Source: JAAYJS01 sp964346185 (GTDB lineage: Bacteria; Bacillota; Clostridia; Eubacteriales; Eubacteriaceae). From it: a stretch of 27,600 nucleotides of DNA. The position numbers and the translations under genes were made by a program. Below the pieces are notes generated by a model, which saw nothing but the letters and a program-made list of their open reading frames with translations, had not been told where the DNA came from and did not search any database. The DNA lies in NCBI GenBank assembly GCA_964346185.1, contig CAYFTR010000021.1, positions 1-27,600 on the forward strand, written 5' to 3'. Position 1 is the stretch's first letter. The number at the start of each line of letters is the position of its first letter. Positions 23,169 to 27,600 of the stretch are shown piece after piece.

Positions 23169-25360
23169 AGTTGATGATACCGCAACATTCTTTCAGATAA
23201 GTTGGTGTTTCTTTGTATGGCTTGAGTCGCATGGACCATTCTGCCGAAATTTTCGGAAGAACCGATAAGCACCAACAATTTTTTTGCTCTGGTAACGGCA
23301 GTGTATAGAAGTTTTCGATCTAAAAAATCGGTCGATCCGCTTAGCAGGGGCATAATAACCGCCGGAAACTCGCTCCCCTGACTTTTATGAATGGTCATGG
23401 CATAGGCATGGCTCAGCTCATCCATTTGGTCGAATGCGTAGACGGCTCTCTTGTCGTCGGTAAAAAGAATTTCCATTTGCTTTTCCGACAAGTCGATGCT
23501 TATAATCTCTCCGATATCGCCGTTATAAACGCCTTCGCCTTCTTCAAAGGCATCCGTCCATTTTAATTGGTAGTTGTTTTTAATTTGCATTACCTTGTCC
23601 CCCTCCCGATAGACTGTTTCTCCGAAAGTTTTTTGTTTTTTTTCGGCATCGGGCGGGTTGAGAACTTCCTGTAAAGCTTTATTTAAGGCGACAACACCGA
23701 GTTGACCCTTTTTAAAGGGCGATATGATTTGTATCTGTTCCATCGGGTCAAAACCGAAGTGTTTGGGCAGCCGCCATTTTACCAGACTTAAAATATCTTG
23801 TAACGCTTTATTTTGATCCTTTCTTTTTATTAAAACAAAGTCCGATTCGTTATCGATTGTCGGTACAATCCCTTCGTTAATGTCTCTTGCGTTAATGGCA
23901 ATCATGCTCTTTTCCGACTGACGGTAAATGCGTTCCAAACGAATCACCTTAACCACCCCGGAGCGAATAATATCCTGCAGAACGTTACCGGGACCGACGG
24001 AGGGCAGTTGGTCGCTGTCTCCCACCATAATTAGACGCGTCCCCTGGCGTAACGCTTTTAAAAAACCGTTCATCAACTGAATATCAATCATCGATACCTC
24101 GTCGAGGATAACCACATCGTAATCCAAAGGAGACTCTTCATCTCTTTGAAAATAAGGTGTGTGGTTGTCGCTGTAATGATAATCCAACAGCCTGTGAATG
24201 GTTTTAGCTTCCCTGCCCGTTGTTTCCGACATACGTTTTGCCGCACGCCCTGTGGGTGCCGCCAAGGCAATTTTAAAGGACATCTCCTCAAACAGACGCA
24301 CAATCCCTTTAATGATGGTGGTCTTACCTGTACCCGGACCGCCGGTAATCACTAAAATGCTGTTTGCCACCGCCTCTTTAACCGCCTCCAACTGAATTTT
24401 ATCCAGGGTGATTGCACCGTCCGCCCCATAGCCGTCAATCCGATTGTCCAAATCCCTCAGGGTTATATCGACCGGGGCTTTCAGCAAACGGATTAAGTTT
24501 AAAGCGACGGAGTCTTCCGCCATATATAATTCGATCGGATAGTAAACTCGATCGTCCGCCACCGTATCCATCATCATTTGGCCGCTTAATACCAATTCCT
24601 GAATTTGCAGAGTAATATCCTCCCGGGGAACTTCCAAAATGGCGGCGGTTTTTTCAATGAGTTCGTCCTCTTGCATATAAGTATTGCCCTTTGTATAACA
24701 CAAAGATAAGACATAGGCAATGCCGGCATATATACGTTTCGGACTTTCTTTATCTATGCCCAATTGTGCAGCAATGTGATCGGCGGTGCGAAAGCCGATG
24801 CCCCGTACCGTTTCTACAATTTGGTAAGGGTTTTCCAATAAAACGGAAACGGTTCTTTCTTTATAGACATTATGAATTTTTAATGCGTTGGCGGTCGTAA
24901 TGCCGTATTCCTGCAGTTGAATGAGTATTTCCCGAACACTTTTATGCTCGTTATAGGCAATCATCATTTTTTCGTAGGTTTTTTCCCCGATACCTCGTAC
25001 CTCAAGTAACGCTTGCGGCTGTTCATCAAAAATTTTAAGGGTCTTGCTTCCGAAAGTGTTCACAATTTCCTGAGCGGTTTTTTCGCCGATGCCCGGCAAC
25101 AGCCCCGAACCGAGGTAACGTATCAACCCTTCCCGGGTTGTCGGTAAAGCAAAACGGTAATTGATCATTTTGTATTGTGTCCCATAAACGGGGTGTTCAA
25201 TGCTTTGCACATCCATTTCCAGATAATCCCCTTCTTGAAGGCGATCAAAGCACCCGACAACGGTTGCCATCTCGCCGTCGATATCAAAATCAACGACGGC
25301 ATAGCCGTTGCTCTCGTTATGAAAAATAATTTGTTCTGCAACACCGGAAATTTTTATCAT
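23165..25360 (-). CDS. recD2: RecD2-type ATP-dependent DNA helicase
   Basis: A 731-residue superfamily 1B 5'-3' helicase of the RecD2 group, which works without RecB and RecC. An OB-like N-terminal region (1-75) is followed by helix-hairpin-helix repeats (about 85-200; GLLPGIGEKTAQEIV, VRGIGEKTYEKM, VRGIGFRTADHI). Walker A is GGPGTGKT at 340-347 and Walker B VVILDEVSM at 416-424. QLPSVGPGNVL, the C-terminal AMTIHKSQGSEF and YTAVTRAKKLLVL motifs complete the helicase core. The length is normal for RecD2. AGGAGG is five bases before the ATG. It heads the recD2-comFC-degV operon and is divergent from the IMP dehydrogenase gene. RecD2 is linked to DNA repair and replication-fork stability. Confidence 0.96.
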   Translation of the reverse strand: MIKISGVAEQIIFHNESNGYAVVDFDIDGEMATVVGCFDRLQEGDYLEMDVQSIEHPVYGTQYKMINYRFALPTTREGLIRYLGSGLLPGIGEKTAQEIVNTFGSKTLKIFDEQPQALLEVRGIGEKTYEKMMIAYNEHKSVREILIQLQEYGITTANALKIHNVYKERTVSVLLENPYQIVETVRGIGFRTADHIAAQLGIDKESPKRIYAGIAYVLSLCYTKGNTYMQEDELIEKTAAILEVPREDITLQIQELVLSGQMMMDTVADDRVYYPIELYMAEDSVALNLIRLLKAPVDITLRDLDNRIDGYGADGAITLDKIQLEAVKEAVANSILVITGGPGTGKTTIIKGIVRLFEEMSFKIALAAPTGRAAKRMSETTGREAKTIHRLLDYHYSDNHTPYFQRDEESPLDYDVVILDEVSMIDIQLMNGFLKALRQGTRLIMVGDSDQLPSVGPGNVLQDIIRSGVVKVIRLERIYRQSEKSMIAINARDINEGIVPTIDNESDFVLIKRKDQNKALQDILSLVKWRLPKHFGFDPMEQIQIISPFKKGQLGVVALNKALQEVLNPPDAEKKQKTFGETVYREGDKVMQIKNNYQLKWTDAFEEGEGVYNGDIGEIISIDLSEKQMEILFTDDKRAVYAFDQMDELSHAYAMTIHKSQGSEFPAVIMPLLSGSTDFLDRKLLYTAVTRAKKLLVLIGSSENFGRMVHATQAIQRNTNLSERMLRYHQL

Positions 25361-25479
25361 ACCGTCCTCCTGACAGTATTATTATAACCTTAAATGTCAA
25401 TATAAAAAAGCGTTGCTTTACAAAACTAAAACAAAACCGAAGAAACCCGAACTTCATCCGATTCTTACATTTTCCTTTC
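25361..25479. other. Intergenic region between recD2 and guaB promoters, with phased CCGA repeats
   Basis: CCGA occurs at 25437, 25447 and 25458, about one helical turn apart, in an A-rich context just upstream of the guaB promoter. The surrounding AAAACCGAAGAAA and AAACCCGAACTTC resemble the PurR box of Gram-positive bacteria (AWWWCCGAACWWT) with one or two mismatches each. This may be a purine-responsive site. A TATAAT for recD2 exists on the minus strand at 25386-25381 but has no -35 at a proper distance. Confidence 0.4.
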
Positions 25480-25508
25480 TTGACAATTTTATTTTTAATC
25501 CTTATACT
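25480..25508 (+). promoter_or_regulatory. Promoter of the IMP dehydrogenase gene
   Basis: TTGACA at 25480-25485 and TATACT at 25503-25508 with a 17-base spacer. Transcription should start near 25515, leaving a leader of about 70 nt before the ATG. Confidence 0.85.
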
Positions 25509-25540
25509 GAACCAAAACCTAAATCCGTTGTTTGATTCAT

Positions 25541-25557
25541 AACCTGTTTGACAGGTT
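25541..25557. promoter_or_regulatory. Perfect dyad in the guaB leader
   Basis: AACCTGT-TTG-ACAGGTT is a perfect inverted repeat with seven-base arms, located between the predicted start point and the ribosome binding site. It could be an operator acting as a roadblock, or an RNA hairpin; there is no T run, so it is not a terminator. Confidence 0.5.
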
Positions 25558-25584
25558 GCATATAATAATATAAAAGGAGAAAAT

Positions 25585-27093
25585 ATGGCTTTTTATTTTG
25601 ATGAACCGTCACGTACTTTTAATGAATATCTGCTAATTCCCAACTATTCCGGCATCCATTGCGTGCCGGAAAAAGTATCCCTTAAAACACCCTTGGTTAA
25701 ATATAAAAAAGGCGAAAAGCCGGAGTATTATTTAAATATACCTATGACTTCCGCAATTATGCAGTCCGTATCCGGTGAAAACATGGCCATTGCCTTGGCA
25801 AAACAAGGCGGTGTTTCTTTTATTTACGGCTCCCAATCCATCGAAAACGAAGCGGCCATGATTCGCCGTGTCAAATCCCACAAGGCGGGCTTTGTCCCCA
25901 GCGACTCCAACGTTACCCCGGAATCGACCTTAGCGGATATCCTCGAACTTAAGGAAAAAACCGGTCACTCCACCGTCGCCGTTACCTCCGACGGTACTCA
26001 CAGCGGCAAATTTATCGGCATTGTCACCAGCCGGGACTACCGCTTAAGCCGCATGGACTTATCCGAAAAAGTAAAAGACTTTATGACACCTTTAGATGAA
26101 ATTATCTCGGCTCCGGAGGGTACCACCTTAAGCGAAGCCAACGATATTTTATGGGACCATAAACTGAACGCATTGCCCATCGTGTCGAAAGACGGTCGCT
26201 TACAGTATTTTGTATTCAGAAAAGATTACGACTCCCATAAAGAAAACCCCTTAGAGCTTTTGGACGTCAATAAACGCTACTTGGTCGGTGCCGGTATCAA
26301 CACCAGAGACTACGCCGACAGAGTTCCCGCTCTGGTTGAAGCGGGTGCCGACGTTTTATGTATCGACTCTTCGGAAGGATATACGGAATGGCAAAAGATA
26401 ACCTTGGCATGGGTGCGGGAAAAATACGGCGACAAAGTAAAAGTCGGTGCCGGTAATGTTGTTGACGGTGACGGCTTCCGATTTTTGGCAGAAGCCGGTG
26501 CGGATTTTATTAAAGTAGGCATCGGCGGCGGCTCGATTTGCATTACCCGGGAGCAAAAGGGTATCGGACGCGGACAGGCAACGGCCGTCATAGAAGTTGC
26601 AAAAGCAAGGGACGACTATTTTAAAGAAACCGGCATTTACATTCCGATTTGCTCCGATGGCGGTATTGTTTACGACCATCACATTACCCTGGCACTGGCC
26701 ATGGGTGCAGACTTTGTAATGCTCGGACGTTATTTTGCCCGTTTCGACGAAAGTCCGACCAGAAAGGTTTCCTACAACGGCAATTATATGAAAGAATATT
26801 GGGGTGAAGGGTCCAGCCGGGCACGCAATTGGCAACGCTACGATATGGGCGGTAAAAACGGCTTATCCTTCGAGGAAGGTGTAGACTCCTATGTACCCTA
26901 CGCCGGTAGCCTCGCCGATAATGTCGGATTAACTCTCAGCAAAATTCGTTCCACCATGTGTAATTGCGGTGCCATGAGCATTGCGGAATTTCAACAAAAC
27001 GCCAAACTCACCTTGGTATCTTCGACCTCTATTGTTGAAGGCGGTGCTCACGACGTTGTGTTAAAAGACAAAAGCGTCGAACCCGTCAAGTGA
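25585..27093 (+). CDS. guaB: IMP dehydrogenase, Tritrichomonas foetus-like type
   Basis: Oxidises IMP to XMP with NAD+, the committed step of guanine nucleotide synthesis. The 502-residue protein has the barrel interrupted by a CBS pair (about residues 105-215). The catalytic loop GIGGGSICITREQKG puts the nucleophile at Cys319. The flap GEGSSRARNWQRYD puts Arg418 and Tyr419 where the T. foetus enzyme has them. From the N-terminus (FNEYLLIPNYSG) to STMCNCGAMSI and SIVEGGAHDV it follows the T. foetus enzyme more closely than the usual bacterial GuaB (GPGSICTTR). AAAGGAG lies about seven bases before the ATG. It is monocistronic, with its own promoter, leader dyad and terminator. Confidence 0.95.
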   Translation: MAFYFDEPSRTFNEYLLIPNYSGIHCVPEKVSLKTPLVKYKKGEKPEYYLNIPMTSAIMQSVSGENMAIALAKQGGVSFIYGSQSIENEAAMIRRVKSHKAGFVPSDSNVTPESTLADILELKEKTGHSTVAVTSDGTHSGKFIGIVTSRDYRLSRMDLSEKVKDFMTPLDEIISAPEGTTLSEANDILWDHKLNALPIVSKDGRLQYFVFRKDYDSHKENPLELLDVNKRYLVGAGINTRDYADRVPALVEAGADVLCIDSSEGYTEWQKITLAWVREKYGDKVKVGAGNVVDGDGFRFLAEAGADFIKVGIGGGSICITREQKGIGRGQATAVIEVAKARDDYFKETGIYIPICSDGGIVYDHHITLALAMGADFVMLGRYFARFDESPTRKVSYNGNYMKEYWGEGSSRARNWQRYDMGGKNGLSFEEGVDSYVPYAGSLADNVGLTLSKIRSTMCNCGAMSIAEFQQNAKLTLVSSTSIVEGGAHDVVLKDKSVEPVK

Positions 27094-27117
27094 GTATAGA
27101 CATTAAAAATGCAAATG

Positions 27118-27170
27118 ATAAGAATAGCCCTCGATCTGAGAATATTCTCAAATCGGGGGCTTATTCTTAT
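27118..27170 (+). terminator. Long palindromic terminator after guaB
   Basis: Nearly continuous stem with one bulge: ATAAGAAT pairs with ATTCTTAT at the base, GCCCTCGAT with ATCGGGGGC in the middle, and TGAGAATATTCTCA (27137-27150) is a perfect palindrome at the tip. The GC-rich part is followed by TTATTCTTAT, which can act as the U-rich tract. Its unusual length suggests it may also act in the reverse direction or as an mRNA-stabilising end. Confidence 0.75.
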
Positions 27171-27324
27171 AAATGATATGGCCTATCCGTAAATGAACGT
27201 AACAAAGTGAAGCGAAACAAACGAGTATAACGGCATTTCTGTAAACATCAACCTGTAGCGAACGCGTCCTCGATGTCCCTACAAACGATCCTTAAAAATC
27301 ATATTATTTTTTATTCATATTCCC
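27171..27324. other. Intergenic stretch without recognisable gene
   Basis: Between the guaB terminator and the tRNA promoter I see no gene. A purine-rich part with repeated GAA/CGAA words (27195-27225) and an AACCTGT word near 27251 are the only notable features. Confidence 0.5.
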
Positions 27325-27353
27325 TTTACAAAGCCGCGCAACTCAAGTATAAT
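27325..27353 (+). promoter_or_regulatory. Promoter of the tRNA-Val gene
   Basis: TTTACA at 27325-27330, a 17-base spacer and TATAAT at 27348-27353, ending 12 bases before the mature tRNA 5' end. Confidence 0.85.
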
Positions 27354-27365
27354 AATGAATATATT

Positions 27366-27441
27366 GATTCCGTAGCTCAGCTGGAAGAGCGCTACGTTGA
27401 CATCGTAGAGGTCGTTGGTTCAAGCCCAATCGGAATCACCA
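27366..27441 (+). tRNA. tRNA-Val (anticodon GAC)
   Basis: The cloverleaf folds fully. The acceptor stem is GATTCCG/CGGAATC, the D-arm contains GCTCAGCTGGAAGAGC, and the anticodon stem CTACG/CGTAG has loop TTGACAT, giving anticodon GAC, which reads GUC and GUU valine codons. The T-arm is GTTGG-TTCAAGC-CCAAT, with discriminator A. The CCA end is encoded (27439-27441). It has its own promoter and terminator, so it is transcribed alone. Confidence 0.96.
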
Positions 27442-27453
27442 TTTTAAAATTTT

Positions 27454-27480
27454 ACCACCTAATTATAAGGTGGTTTTTTA
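27454..27480 (+). terminator. Terminator after tRNA-Val
   Basis: ACCACCT and AGGTGGT form a perfect seven-pair stem around AATTATA, followed by a run of Ts. It ends the single-tRNA transcript. Confidence 0.9.
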
Positions 27481-27600
27481 TGCTTATTCCTTGTAATAGT
27501 AAGTCATACCGATTATCCGCATCAGCTAAACGTTCTTGTGATTATTACCTTTAAACCGGTAGAAACGCCGGGAGGCTGACTTTTTGGTCGCCGAGGGCGG
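27481..27600. other. Unassigned right-edge sequence with GC-rich foldable end
   Basis: No convincing coding frame or known RNA is seen. The last 45 bases are GC-rich and can fold: CGCC at about 27566 with GGCG near the edge, enclosing GGC-T-GAC with GTC-GCC. It may be the start of a structured leader or RNA gene continuing beyond the window. Confidence 0.3.

Noticed and set aside
25381..25400. Minus-strand TTGACA and TATAAT before recD2
   Set aside because: The spacer is eight bases, and the start point would leave a leader of about 14 nt. The recD2 promoter remains unidentified.
25548..25566. TTGACA followed by TATAAT just before guaB
   Set aside because: The spacer is only seven bases; the pair at 25480/25503 with a 17-base spacer is the credible promoter.
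25515..25584. Purine riboswitch in the guaB leader
   Set aside because: The leader is only about 70 nt and lacks the conserved three-way-junction core and loop sequences.
27273..27554. Open frame spanning the tRNA-Val gene
   Set aside because: It runs through the tRNA and two regulatory elements; it cannot be a real coding sequence.
1..27600. CRISPR arrays, insertion sequences, prophage genes or attachment sites
   Set aside because: No regularly spaced repeats, transposase, integrase or flanking direct repeats were found in the window.

Overview
The window is a stretch of Gram-positive (Bacillota) chromosome with balanced base composition. Its core is one very long ribosomal-protein super-operon on the minus strand, reading right to left from rpsJ (about 21.15 kb) to truA (about 2.5 kb). 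Gene order (S10 - spc - alpha, with adk, map, a small KOW protein and infA, then ecfA1-ecfA2-ecfT-truA), the type Z zinc S14, the zinc adenylate kinase and the AGGAGG ribosome binding sites all suggest a Clostridia/Tissierellia-like anaerobe. I cannot fix the genus from sequence alone.

Left edge (1-2475): a TetR-family regulator, cut by the window edge, is divergent from an FtsH-type AAA+ zinc protease. They share a control region with a near-consensus promoter and nested dyads. The protease gene contains a 100-N assembly gap that is too short for the missing protein. A bidirectional terminator separates it from the convergent truA.

Super-operon (2483-21367): a consensus promoter and a structured leader of about 180 nt precede rpsJ. 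Thirty-two genes for ribosomal proteins and associated functions (SecY, Adk, Map, KOW protein, IF-1, RNA polymerase alpha) follow with tight spacing. The exception is a 136-nt structured gap before rpsM. The distal end carries the three-gene ECF transporter energising module and TruA, with short overlaps suggesting translational coupling. Four proteins (S4, S14, L24, L36) keep zinc-binding cysteines.

Right part (21457-27600): recD2-comFC-degV form a second minus-strand operon ending in a strong terminator just upstream of the S10 promoter. Divergent from recD2 is an IMP dehydrogenase gene. The protein closely resembles the eukaryotic-parasite (Tritrichomonas foetus) type, including Cys319, Arg418 and Tyr419. 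Its upstream region has a consensus promoter, helically phased CCGA repeats and a leader dyad. A long palindromic terminator, a tRNA-Val(GAC) with its own promoter and terminator, and an unassigned GC-rich tail close the window.

Most genes are housekeeping. The less ordinary points are the T. foetus-type IMPDH and its regulatory DNA, the TetR/FtsH pair, and the structured leaders of rpsJ and rpsM.
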